Source: Spironucleus salmonicida (lineage: Eukaryota; Fornicata; Diplomonadida; Hexamitidae). From it: DNA of 64,000 nt. The translations under genes were made by a program, and so were the position numbers. The stretch spans positions 1,633,197 through 1,697,196 of the forward strand of contig CM035320.1 in NCBI GenBank assembly GCA_000497125.2, written 5' to 3'. The notes below the pieces were generated by a model that had not been told where the DNA came from, made no database searches, and saw nothing but the letters and a program-made list of their open reading frames with translations. This document shows positions 1 to 11,021 of this stretch, piece by piece (position 1 is the first letter of the stretch; the number at the start of each line of letters is the position of its first letter).

Positions 1-477
1 ATTAGGTACCATCCAATTTTCAATTTAATTAACACTATGCAATGCATAATCTATTTTGATCTACTATTTATAATATTAAAAAAATTATGAAATTGAATGT
101 AAATCTACGTCAATTTTATCTTTAATTAAACTATGGACCTTAAAAGATGTAGTCTTTAATATTCCCAGCGATTATATAACGGTGGCTAAAACTTTTTAAT
201 CAAATATGCTTAGATAACCCAAAATTTATTCAGGAGATATATCTATTACTTAAGCTTGTTTTATCATTTTAATTAACCGATATATATCATCTTTATTCAT
301 ATTTTCTAGTAAGCTAATGTCAATATAACGTTTTTATCTATGGATCAAAATAAAATGATCTATATCAGAAGTTGACAAAGGGAAGTCACAAAAAGAATCA
401 TTCTCCTCAAAAGAAACTTTATAACTAGAATCTGTAGAAGTATCTGAGCTATATTCACTTAATGTCCTTTCTGTCAT
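1..477 (-). CDS. Unknown protein, 3' end beyond the window
   Basis: This frame runs off the left edge; 159 codons are visible from an ATG at 477-475. It is open only if TAA/TAG are read as Gln (at least ten such codons). The N-terminus is rich in Ser, Thr, Asp and Glu (MTERTLSEYSSDTSTDSSY), followed by a hydrophobic-patterned helical part. No signal peptide, membrane segment or known motif is visible. The neighbouring gene ends about 60 bp upstream on the same strand. Function is unknown. Confidence 0.7.
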
Positions 478-535
478 TTTAATTTAGATTTTTTTTCTGA
501 TATGAAGTGGTAAAAGTATAGATTAAATATAATAT

Positions 536-1234
536 TCATTGTGATTATTTGTATAAACACAAATGTTTTTGAATATCAAAATCATAAATTTGATTAATAA
601 ATTTAGTAACGAAAAGCTTATCATAATATATATAACTCCAGCACACTAAAGGTGATGGAAAAGGTGGGCTCAAATACTATTTAAAATTTTCAGATAGGTC
701 TAGTAAAATAGAATGAGAGTTTAAAAATGTAAAGACTATAAAAGAATCCGACTCAAATGAAACTATATCAGACTATAGAGTAACACCACTTTTGATTTTT
801 ATAATTTAATTTTGACTAACTTCATAAATGTTTAATTAATAATCTATAACATAAGTAATACCATTATAATAATGAATAATACAATTTTAAAATTCTTACA
901 GATACAATATATTACCTGACTAATCTAATACTGATAAATTTCCTTGGCTATAAACTAGAAATTTATCACCATACAAATCATAAGAATCAACTAGTTGTAA
1001 CTAAGATACTTCCTCAATATTATCTTGATTATATCTAAATAAATATGATTTATCGTTGTTTGAATGAATTCCATAGAACAAGTTACTAATATTAACTGAT
1101 TTAGAAGGATACTTTTAACTATATGGAAAGATAATTGGTTTATCCATGATTTTCTTTAACTCTAAGTTATACAATGAGGCTAAATTATTATCGTAAGAAT
1201 ATAAAATATTTTAATCTTTATGTAGGAATTGCAT
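536..1234 (-). CDS. Unknown protein, possibly beta-propeller-like
   Basis: This 232-residue frame starts at the first ATG after an in-frame TGA and ends at TGA. It alternates short hydrophobic strands with polar turns (for example YDLYGDKFLVYSQGNLSVLD), a rhythm typical of WD-like or other beta-propeller proteins, but no conserved WD dipeptide or other signature is present. No signal peptide or membrane helix. It lies 58 bp upstream of the partial gene at the left edge on the same strand. The propeller reading is only inferred from the strand pattern. Confidence 0.7.
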
Positions 1235-1584
1235 TTTCGAAATTATGAACCTTCAGTAAATAATATATTATTAATATTAATTAATAGAAATTATTTAGAA
1301 TTTTAATGTCTATTTTTATACAAAAAATAATACTAGATGATTTACTCTTATAAGATAATTACTAACAAAATTATAATTGGTTCATAGATTTTACTTACAT
1401 ATTGAATTTCATACCCTTCATAATACATATTCATTCAATCTATAATAGTTAAGCCTAATATTGATTACTTAATGTTAGTTAATATTATATTTTTAAATAT
1501 CTCTAGTAAACAAATTATGTTGAAAATAACAAAATTATATATTTTTCTAATACATCATAGATAATATATTTTTACATTTCAATA
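1235..1584. other. Intergenic spacer, AT-rich
   Basis: This spacer separates two divergently transcribed genes, so it probably holds both promoters. It is very AT-rich. The only open frame noted is a 52-codon plus-strand frame from ATG 1306 with no recognisable features, which is expected by chance when TGA is the only stop. No repeat or RNA gene was recognised. Confidence 0.5.
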
Positions 1585-2703
1585 ATGATTCTCATTCTTT
1601 AAATTGACTGCTAGGTTTCTACCTGTGCTGCGCTAAATTTCCTTCCTCACATATCGAGTATTCCAAAAAATATAGATTTGCGTGAACTTGGCCTTATTAC
1701 TAGTGCAAAGTCGTAGGGAAACTGCTTTGCTTCATTTGCTATTATCATGAACTCGTTACTAGAAAATGCTATTTTACTTGTTTAAGATGTCACGTAAAGA
1801 GATTTTTGGCGTAAAAATGCAAATGAGTTATCATTATCAACATAGTTTTTGTTAAGCAACACCCGTGGTGCTAGCGCTTATTGTGATGGAGGAGATGCAG
1901 TAAAAGGGCTTAATTATTTATATTCATCCAATATCACTACTGTAGAACTAGAAATTAATTTTCCATATAAACCAGAGCATTTTATAGAGAGATATTTTAA
2001 GAATAAGACTCTGAAACCTATACTGTAAGAACATGACTGGATACTACCATTTGAAATTTTATAAATTCAGGATATGATTGGGAAACAGAGCACTCCTATT
2101 ATAAGCTTAAATAAAGGAGGTTAAATGGATATAATGTAAGTTAAGCAATTTTTAGCTCGAGGTATAGCAGTTATTAGCAGCGTATATACTGGGATCTAAG
2201 AGTAATAGTTTAAAAATTATAATGGATCATTTGTTATGGATAATTATGGGTGTAACAATAAATTGATTTTTAAGTAAGTGCTGATTGTTGGCTACGGATT
2301 TTTCAAGGGGAAAGAAGTTTGGATCGTATAAAATACAGCAGGGCCATATTGGGGCAATCATGGGTTTTTCTATGTAACAATGTGGAATAATAATATGTGC
2401 ATTGAAGATAGCGCATTTTCTATCTTACCAAAATATTATGATATATCAAAAAGAGTATTTGATTCAAAGTATGAATCTAATTTCAATCTAAAACGAGGAT
2501 TTGATGGCCTAGATAACGATGACGGGAGTTTTAATGATTTAACTGGACTAAATAGTATTGCTATTACAATGATTGTTATTATCAGTATGGTCTTATTTTC
2601 CCTTTTGATGGCGGGGTTAATCTTGATTATATCAAAAATCAAGAAGACGTAAAAGCAATCCTACTTTAAGCTAGAAAACAAGGATTACTTATCGCGAGAT
2701 TGA
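1585..2703 (+). CDS. Membrane-anchored papain-like protein, probably catalytically dead
   Basis: This 372-residue protein has the papain/cathepsin (C1A) fold signatures: an IPxxIDLRELGLIT start of the mature domain, the oxyanion-hole motif QGNC (Q44, C47), YCDGG, a VLIVGYG strand and a WIVQN...YWGNHGFFYV strand. The nucleophile position that should be Cys (QGxCGSCW) is Ser50 (QGNCFASF), and the catalytic His before VLIVGYG is Lys230; the Asn at 250 is kept, but NSWG is NTAG. No propeptide precedes the domain, only about 28 residues with a weak hydrophobic start. A strong transmembrane helix lies near residues 324-350, followed by a ~22-residue basic tail, suggesting a type I membrane protein. 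It is therefore likely a pseudoprotease, perhaps binding peptides or inhibitors. The fold assignment is secure; the role is not known. Confidence 0.88.
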
Positions 2704-2747
2704 TAATATAGAACGAATGAATAAACAAATAATTAATATATATTCCT

Positions 2748-3476
2748 TCATACCCTATTTGACAGCTCGTCATCATCCTAATTATTTTTAATAGGGTAAA
2801 GCTCAGCACTTCTTCCAGCTTTGAGTCGAACAAACAAAACAACTTCTTCACGCTCTAAGCCTTCAATAACTCGCTTTTCATCCTTCCCAAATAGCATCTC
2901 TAAATTATCACCGTCAGATACTAACCTAACATGCCCGTTTACTTACGCACCAAACAGTACATGCCGTTAGTTGACGAGACATACACCACATAGACACAAC
3001 TCGTTTAGTTAAATACTGAATTACCCGACACCATTAATTAATGATCTTGCTGAGTAAAAAGTACTATAACTGAGGGCAGTGATCTTATTTTCTATAATTT
3101 ATGCTTTTGAAGACTGTTAAAAAGAGTCTGTCGGAAATAAAGTTTTAGACAAAAATAGTTTATCCATCAAAAAAATCTCTATCAGAACCTCTTGAGTTGG
3201 TGGAAAGGCAGCAAACAAGCTACCAATTTATTATCCACAAATAACAGGCACCTGGCTTCTATTAATACGAAGTAAAATAATATTTTATAATGTTTCAAAG
3301 GACGCAGATGCTATTCGGTGGTTCTTTGAGTTTCTGAGATCAGGAAATATTCGAATTTATGCGTTTAGCCCGAAGTAAAACTAAGAAATCTTAAATTATA
3401 TATCTGACTTCTCTATAATTGGCATTGAGTCACCAAACAGATTATATAATTAGTATATGATGTGGGACTAAGTCAT
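2748..3476 (-). CDS. Unknown 242-residue protein
   Basis: The frame runs from ATG 3476 to a TGA at 2750-2748; a second in-frame ATG at 3425 (MPIIEKSD) is an alternative start. The protein mixes beta and helical segments with no gaps, contains a Cys cluster (ELCLCGVCL) and ends in an acidic tail (NNQDDDELSNRV). The run QFKISQFYFGLNAQIRIF and the late GHVRLVSDGDNLEMLFG look like strands of a globular domain. I do not recognise the family. It ends 45 bp past the convergent cathepsin-like gene and follows the Nopp140-like gene on the same strand after 51 bp. Confidence 0.78.
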
Positions 3477-3527
3477 GTTAGATTGAAAAATAATATATAT
3501 TATTATATAGCATAAAATATATATATA

Positions 3528-5663
3528 TCAATCATCAAAATATGATTTTCTAACAGAAGATGTATCTATCTTAAAGCCGACACCACCGTGTTTTCTCTTA
3601 TTTTTAGTAGTTCTATAATCTTAACCACATTTATCATTGAAAGGCCGATCATTAACAGAGTGTTATTATCTATCAGAATATTATCTAGTTTGACCTTTAT
3701 CTGAATTTTGACTACGATAATTATTTTGCATATTTTTCGGTTATTAAATAGAAGATGAAGATTCTTAATCAACAACTATCTTGGAAGTCTGATTTGGCTA
3801 TTTTTAGGCTGGTGCTGAATCTGAGCTTGAACTGGAAGATGAATCAGAGCTTGAAGAGCTTTTAGGTTTAGAGCTTGGGGAGCTTGGGATGGAAGATGAA
3901 TCAGAGCTTGAAGAGCTTTTAGGTTTAGAGCTTGGGGAGCTTGGGATGGAAGATGAATCAGAGCTTGAAGAGCTTTTAGGTTTAGAGCTTGGGGAGCTTG
4001 GGATGGAAGATGAATCAGAGCTTGAAGAGCTTTTAGGTTTAGAGCTTGGGGAGCTTGGGATGGAAGATGAATCAGAGCTTGAAGATGCTGACTTTATCAC
4101 TTTCCTGGCAGGAGGTGGGCTTGAACTGGAAGATGAATCAGAGCTTGAAGATGCTGACTTTATCACTTTCCTGGCAGGAGGTGGGCTTGAACTGGAAGAT
4201 GAATCAGAGCTTGAAGAGCTTTTAGGTTTAGAGCTTGGGGAGCTTGGGATGGAAGATGAATCAGAGCTTGAAGAGCTTTTAGGTTTAGAGCTTGGGGAGC
4301 TTGGGATGGAAGATGAATCAGAGCTTGAAGAGCTTTTAGGTTTAGAGCTTGGGGAGCTTGGGATGGAAGATGAATCAGAGCTTGAAGAGCTTTTAGGTTT
4401 AGAGCTTGGGGAGCTTGGGATGGAAGATGAATCAGAGCTTGAAGATGCTGACTTTATCACTTTCCTGGCAGGAGGTGGGCTTGAACTGGAAGATGAATCA
4501 GAGCTTGAAGATGCTGACTTTATCACTTTCCTGGCAGGAGGTGGGCTTGAACTGGAAGATGAATCAGAGCTTGAAGATGCTGACTTTATCACTTTCCTGG
4601 CAGGAGGTGGGCTTGAACTGGAAGATGAATCAGAGCTTGAAGATGCTGACTTTATCACTTTCCTGGCAGGAGGTGGGCTTGAACTGGAAGATGAATCAGA
4701 GCTTGAAGATGCTGACTTTATCACTTTCCTGGCAGGAGGTGGGCTTGAACTGGAAGATGAATCAGAGCTTGAAGATGCTGACTTTATCACTTTCCTGGCA
4801 GGAGGTGGGCTTGAACTGGAAGATGAATCAGAGCTTGAAGATGCTGACTTTATCACTTTCCTGGCAGGAGGTGGGCTTGAACTGGAAGATGAATCAGAGC
4901 TTGAAGATGCTGACTTTATCACTTTCCTGGCAGGAGGTGGGCTTGAACTGGAAGATGAATCAGAGCTTGAAGATGCTGACTTTATCACTTTCCTGGCAGG
5001 AGGTGGGCTTGAACTGGAAGATGAATCAGAGCTTGAAGATGCTGACTTTATCACTTTCCTGGCAGGAGGTGGGCTTGAACTGGAAGATGAATCAGAGCTT
5101 GAAGATGCTGACTTTATCACTTTCCTGGCAGGAGGTGGGCTTGAACTGGAAGATGAATCAGAGCTTGAAGATGCTGACTTTATCACTTTCCTGGCAGGAG
5201 GTGGGCTTGAACTGGAAGATGAATCAGAGCTTGAAGATGCTGACTTTATCACTTTCCTGGCAGGAGGTGGGCTTGAACTGGAAGATGAATCAGAGCTTGA
5301 AGATGCTGACTTTATCACTTTCCTGGCAGGAGGTGGGCTTGAACTGGAAGATGAATCAGAGCTTGAAGATGCTGACTTTATCACTTTCCTGGCAGGAGGT
5401 GGGCTTGAACTGGAAGATGAATCAGAGCTTGAAGATGCTGACTTTATCACTTTCCTGGCAGGAGGTGGGCTTGAACTGGAAGATGAATCAGAGCTTGAAG
5501 ATGCTGAATTCTTGATATTTTTTTAAATCGGTTCATTATCCGAAAAAGTTAATTTATTGATTGTATTTATTAATTCTTTTTCTATAATTTTTTAATCAAT
5601 CTTAGTTTATGAAGATAGCATAGAGGATAATGACTTTGTTAGATCCTATGTCTACTTATTCAT
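3528..5663 (-). CDS. Nopp140/SRP40-like nucleolar phosphoprotein
   Basis: This 711-residue protein has a short N-terminal region (about 60 residues, KIDQKIIEKELINT), then a long low-complexity array, then a C-terminal domain ending KRKHGGVGFKIDTSSVRKSY. The array holds 18 copies of a 22-residue unit in which an acidic Ser/Asp run alternates with the basic PPPARKVIK, and 8 copies of a 19-residue unit with SSIPSSPSSKPK. Alternating Ser/Asp clusters (CK2-type sites) and Lys/Pro-rich stretches followed by a basic Gly-rich KIDT-type tail are the hallmark of Nopp140/SRP40, a chaperone of snoRNPs in the nucleolus. The ATG at 5663 is the first in frame; another lies at 5621. The repeat copies are nearly identical in DNA. 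Family identity rests on architecture and the C-terminal tail. Confidence 0.82.
3825..5509 (-). repeat. Coding tandem repeat, 66-bp and 57-bp units
   Basis: Inside the Nopp140-like gene, 18 copies of a 66-bp unit (16 in one block near 4442-5509, 2 near 4084-4206) alternate with two blocks of four 57-bp units (about 3845-4083 and 4207-4440). Copies are almost identical base for base, including third codon positions. All three plus-strand frames and the coding frame stay open over long parts of it, so long opposite-strand frames here are artefacts. Because 66 and 57 are both multiples of three, copy number can change without frameshift. Confidence 0.95.
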
Positions 5664-5730
5664 TGAATTAAAGTGGAAAAAGAAAATGTTTTATTATTAT
5701 AATATATTATATAACTGATCTACAAAATAA

Positions 5731-6600
5731 ATGTCAAAATAGATTTGGGGGTATAATTAAAGCACCATGACTCCGGCTAAGATAAAGTAAAGGTCATAAT
5801 AACTAAAATCTTCTAAGAAGTTATAATAAGAGCTATATATAGATAATAAATAATTGTCTGAAGATCAAATTAATAAAATATTTTTTGTTAATGAAGACTA
5901 CATTTCAGAAGAGCTTGACAAGAAAAATAATTTAGTTATTAAAATTGCTGAGCTGATTATTCCGATGTCAAAATAATTTGAATCTTCCCATATAAAAGAT
6001 TTTCTAAATTTTTAATCTCTTTTTAGACTTTACACCTTCAAAACACCCCAATTGTAACTGAAAACTTATTTTAACCCTACAAAATCTACCCCATATTTCA
6101 CAAAAATGACTCGAAATGAAATACTCATGTTTAAATTTGTCTTTAAATAGTTTGGCTTAACGTTTAAAACTGTAGAACAAATGTCAATTTAGCTATTTTA
6201 GTACTTCACCTCTATTTCTAATAGCTTAATTTCGAACTAATTTACAATAAATATGTCTTTATACGAAAGATATAAAATTACTGTATTAACCAATATTGGT
6301 AATGAATTTGATATTTGTAATGTGGAGAATGACATAGATTTTGCGTCAAGACTTAAATAAATTTTCGAGTCAAAACCCAGATAAACTGTAATTTTAGAGC
6401 TAAAATTGAAGTTATTTAAATTATATTCTGCCCAAGAACATAATTTTCCTGAAGTGGAAAACGTTTTAAAAATTAATTTTCCTGGCGTGTTTAAGGGTTC
6501 TGTTGTTACTTTTCTACTTTAAATGATATAGATGGCATAATAAATTTTTGGGAAGAGTATTTTTTAATATTTTTAAAGTAAGTAAAGTGATTTTGACTGA
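5731..6600 (+). CDS. Unknown 289-residue protein
   Basis: The frame begins at ATG 5731, with an in-frame TGA just upstream, and ends at TGA 6598. The N-terminal 60 residues are basic and Gln/Ser-rich (MTPAKIKQRSQQLKSSKK); the rest is globular, with alternating hydrophobic stretches (TVILELKLKLFKLYS, GVFKGSVVTFLLQMIQMAQQ). No signal peptide or clear membrane helix. It sits between the divergent Nopp140-like gene and BMS1. The family is not recognised. Confidence 0.75.
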
Positions 6601-6630
6601 TTATAAGAATAATTATATATAACGTATATA

Positions 6631-6652
6631 TTCTCTTCTTTTTTCACTTCAA
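6631..6652 (+). promoter_or_regulatory. Pyrimidine-rich tract just before the BMS1 start
   Basis: An almost pure C/T run (6631-6650) ends two bases before the BMS1 ATG in a window whose other gene leaders are A-rich. A similar tract precedes the eIF1A ATG. It may be an initiator-like element for ribosome or translation genes; this is inferred from only a few genes. Confidence 0.35.
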
Positions 6653-9600
6653 ATGAATCCTGATCAGCCTTAAGAGCACAAAGCTCGTTCAAAATCTGGA
6701 AATAATAGAAAAACAAAGGAAACTAAGCTCAAAAATATTAGATCATCGTCATAGAGAGGTGCTAAAGCTTCTGCATTACGTAATCCTAAAAATGAGAGAT
6801 TTAAATTATAACGTGCTGCCTAAATAGAACACTTAACCGCAAAAGTACCAACAGTAAATATTACTGCAAAATTACCCCCGCCAGATGTTGTTGCAGTGAT
6901 TGGACCTGCTTAATCTGGTAAAACTACTATTGTAAAGTAACTTATAAAGTAATGGACAGGTGTTTAGGTCACTCCTATCGGTCCTGTAACTGTATCTGCA
7001 AGTAAAACAAAGAGAATAACTATTTTTGATGTACCTAGTAATATTCCTGCCGTTTTGGATGCAGCACGTGTAGCTGACTTAGTAATAATAGTTATTAATG
7101 CAGAAAAGGATATTGAAACTGATGTTTTCGAGTATCTTAATGTTTTGTAAGCAATAGGTTTTCCTAAAGTATTTACGGTTGTTACACATGAGGATTGTTT
7201 TGCTAAAGTTTCCCATAAATAACGTAATAATAAGAAATTAAGAGAACGAATTTATAAAGAAATTTATCAAGGAAGTAAAATATTTTTCCTTGATTGGTAA
7301 AGCCATTCTTATAAAAATGATCAAATGGCTACATTATCACGATGTATTTCTTAGTAAAATTACAATATACCTTTATCTTGGCGGTCATAGCATGGATGCG
7401 TGTTAGTAGATAGGGTGGAATAACATGTTAATAATACAACAACTTGCTTTGGTTTTGTCCATGGGACTTTTATTAATACTCATTAAAAATTTCATATTCC
7501 TGGATATCAGGATGTTGATCCAGTTAATTTTGAAGTATTATAAGATCCAGCTATGCCAGAAAATAGAAAAGTATTACAAAAAGAAAAACCTGTTGTATAT
7601 GGACCAATGAGCGAAATAAATGATGTACGTATAGATGATGCGGGGGTTCATGTTAAAATAAATTTAAAATAAACACCAGGGCGACTTGGAAGAGAAGAGA
7701 AAGATGTAATATCATCTCTTAAGGCATCCTTAGCTGTATCTAAATAAGGTATCTAACTTCTTGACGATGCAGAATAGGACTTAAATCATATATTACCTTC
7801 TGATTAAGATGAGCCAGAGGAATAAGAGTTTTTATGTGAGGAACACTCTGAAAACATTCACGAAGATATTAACGAAATAACTTAGTAGAACTAATGGCTT
7901 GTAGATGAAACCAAAGGTAACGATTCATATCCAAAATCTGTTGAAAGTTTTGAATCTACTGCCAGTAACTTAGATGACGTTGAAATTCAGGAGGAAAAGT
8001 TTGAAATAGAGGAATAATAGTAGGAATTGGAGGAAGCTAATTTAAATAACGAAGAATTTAGAGTTAATCATATATTGAAAAAACTAAAATTAAATAAATA
8101 ATAAGCATCATAACAATATTGGGCGGATTTAATCTATAATTTCCATAAGACATCAGTTTCTTCTCCTACTTAAAAAGCAAAAGATAGTAAGAAGTAAAAA
8201 ATACTATAATTATTTGAGGATGATGAAATAGATCAAAACTTAGTAAATATTTAGTCATTACCTGCTAGCTTTTGTTCTGTTTATGGTATAAATACTTTTA
8301 GTAATTCTTAGATTAGAGGTATAACAAAATAATTCCCTACATCATTTTCATTTAAAAAGCAAATTGGACAGGAAGCTTCTATAAATATAATGCTTTCAAC
8401 ATATATTAAAAATGCATTTATTACGACAGATATAGATTTTTCTACAGCATTATCCAAATGTTTAAATGGTGAATAACCAGTTGTTGAATAGGAAGTTAAA
8501 GACACGAATTAATATAAACTTGACTCTTAATATCATGATAATCTTACACATTAAGCAAATCAAGCAAAATAGAGAGAAACTTTACTGAACCCTTCACTTT
8601 AACTTAAAGAAACTCGTTTTCCTCCAGGTTCTTATGTCAAATTTACTTTCGACTCAATTCCTGAGTTTTAGTAAAATTTAGACCCACATAATCCGTTAAT
8701 ATTAGGAGCATTATTGCCATAGGAGACAAACAAAAAATTTATTACTGCCCGTATTAAAAGACATCGTTGGTATCCTAAAATTTTAAAATCCAGAAATCCT
8801 CTTATTTTTGCAATGGGGTGGCGTAGATTTTAATCGCTTCCAACATTTGCCAGTGAACAAATGGAGCATCATGAGGCGAATCTTGATACTGCCTTAGTTA
8901 CAGATTCTCCTCCACTCAAAATGCTTAAATATACACCCGAACATATGCATTGTGCTGCTATTTTCTTTGGGTACGGGGTTCCTGCAGGTACTGGCGTTAT
9001 CTGCTTTTAAAATCTTAACTCCAAAACATGGAGAGTAGCTGCCACAGGAACAACATTAGAATCTGGAGAATTCCATCATGTTTTCAAACGTTTAAAACTA
9101 GTTGGTTTCCCAGATAAAATAATGCAAAAAACTTGTTATCTTAAAGACATGTTCAACACGAAAAACGAAGCCTCCGCTTTTGTAGGAGCAGAGGTAAAAA
9201 CAGTAAGCGGTATTCGTGGAATTCTGAAAAAGGGTGAAGAAGGCGGTCGCGTGATTTGCAAATTTGAAGATCGGGTGAGGATGACAGACGTTATGTTCCT
9301 AAAGACAAATGTAAAAGTGAAAATTGACAAAATTTGCATTAATTTTGATAATCATGTGTCTAAAGACTTCGTTGGAGTGCGAACTGTCGCTGAAATCAGA
9401 CACGAGAAAGGTATAACCTTGACATATAACAATGATAGTTAATATTAAAAAGAGTAAAAGGAGATTTTTGTTAAACCAGAATTGCACATTAATGAAAAGG
9501 TGATGAAATAGTTACCGTTTGCTGAGCAAAAGAAGCATTTTGATAAAAATTAAGATTTTAAAAAACAAAACATCAAGGATTAATATATGAAAAGCTTGGT

Positions 9601-9844
9601 TTAAGGAAAGAAGTAGTTTGACCGAGAACGTATTGTCTAATTGGCAACAAAGATTCAAAATACGGACTTGCAAGACTAGTTAGAAAAGCAGAGTAAAGAG
9701 CTTCATGCATAGCAGCAATGGAAAAAAGGTATGAACAAAAAGAAAGATAATATATCAGCAGAGAAGAAAAAGGAAGAATCAACTAAAAAGAGGGTGATCA
9801 TAGGGCGTGCATAATAACGAGTTCTTAAAAGGGGTAAATTATGA
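6653..9844 (+). CDS. BMS1: Ribosome biogenesis GTPase BMS1
   Basis: This 1,063-residue protein is a close structural match to BMS1, the GTPase of the 90S/SSU processome that recruits Rcl1 and helps assemble the small ribosomal subunit in the nucleolus. After a basic tail comes PPPDVVAVIGPAQSGKTT with the GPxxxGKT P-loop at about residues 84-92, a switch-like FDVPSN, and VVTHED where small GTPases have NKxD. A long acidic Gln/Glu-rich middle (about residues 360-480) is typical. The C-terminal domain carries RHRWYPKILKSRNPLIF and GWRRF at about 703-725 and later FGYGVPAGTGVI. The tail is Lys-rich. Length is slightly shorter than the yeast protein. No frame breaks were found, and over a hundred Gln codons include many TAA/TAG. 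Confidence 0.96.
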
Positions 9845-9882
9845 TTGGTTGTTATTATATAATATATGAAATAAATATAAAA

Positions 9883-10512
9883 ATGAATGATAAACTAGAT
9901 TCACTAGAGGTCCAGTTTTAGCATCTTGTAGATAGTTTTGGTGAATAAATAATAACTTAAAAAATAATTTACAGAAATAATGAGTATTAGAAATCTTCAC
10001 CTGTAGTAAAGAAGCCAATACAGATTTAAACCGATACTGCTGTTGCTGATTTAGTTAAAATTTATAATAAACGCGTAAGCGAACTAAATAAGTATGTTAA
10101 GACTAAAGATTTAACATGCTATGAAAACAAAGTTCAGAATTAGTTAATTGAAAAATATCATGCCACAGATTATTAAATTTAATCATTCAAACCTAGTTAT
10201 AGGTAAAATTGTTAGACTAGGAATGATGGTTTTTTAGCATAATTTTTGGCATAATTTTGTCCTTAAGTTGTTACAGAATGTGACTGGTAGAGTATTTTAA
10301 AAGTTGTATAGCGAAAGTTATAAAATGTTAGAAACCAAGCTACATTGTTGTACTTTAATACAATTTAACAATATTGTGATAATTCAGATGTCATGAGGGG
10401 TATGAGAGATGTCGGATTTATTTTAGGTAAAAGTAAGACTTGGATAAGTGGAGAAAGATTAGAAATTTAGTTATATAATGAAGAGCATAGCGAAGATTAT
10501 GATTTTACATGA
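9883..10512 (+). CDS. Unknown 209-residue protein
   Basis: An ATG-to-TGA frame 38 bp after BMS1, on the same strand. It is Gln-rich and mostly helical, with charged N- and C-termini (MNDKLDSLEVQFQHLVDSFG; EEHSEDYDFT). A few Cys and aromatic residues lie in the middle (QFCPQVVTECDWQ). No signal peptide, membrane helix or known motif. The three small genes at 9.9-11.7 kb run head to tail with short gaps, as is usual in compact protist genomes. Confidence 0.72.
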
Positions 10513-10570
10513 TTATTATATATCTTTTAGAATATATATTAGATTCTTTAAAATTTACCTTTCTTTTTTA

Positions 10571-10945
10571 ATGCAAAGTTAAACAATGCTCAAATAATTA
10601 GGTGATCTTTTAGCTGAGGCCAGAAATACATATTATAAACTCTAAAATGCTTAAACTAAAGTATCTATGATTAGGTAAAAGCAAGCTCAATATCATACTA
10701 CTATTTTATTATAAAAGTTAAAAATGTCTGACCATCTAGATAAAATATTTAGCTAAAACTCATAGATACTATAAGCAATATAGGAATAAAAATATTCATA
10801 GCACTAATAGAATAATAAAGCCACCAAGTATCCACCCAAACCATTTTCTTAGAATGAACCTTTCAGAAATGATCTTACACCAAAAGCTACAGTTAGTGCT
10901 TAGCCTCCTCGTTATAAACAGGTTGTACCTATTTAATATGTGTGA
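10571..10945 (+). CDS. Unknown small helical protein
   Basis: This 124-residue frame is Gln-rich, with an N-terminal coiled-coil-like region of about 75 residues (MLKQLGDLLAEARNTYYKLQ) and a Pro-rich C-terminal tail (KYPPKPFSQNEPF). A short pyrimidine tract lies directly before the ATG. No known family is recognised. Many of its Gln codons are TAA/TAG, so the frame exists only under the alternative code. Confidence 0.65.
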
Positions 10946-11021
10946 TTATTATTATTATTATGCTAGTTGCTTATGCATGTATTATTATATACAAATTTAA
11001 TAATACTATATCCACTCCACT

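Noticed and set aside
3101-3486. Plus-strand frames reading MLLKTVKK... and a second one without ATG
   Set aside because: They are antisense to the uninterrupted minus-strand 242-residue frame and have no start or are broken.
3889-5526. Two long plus-strand frames over the Nopp140 repeat
   Set aside because: They are mirror images of the 66/57-bp coding repeat, with low-complexity translations, and lie opposite a protein with a recognisable C-terminal domain.
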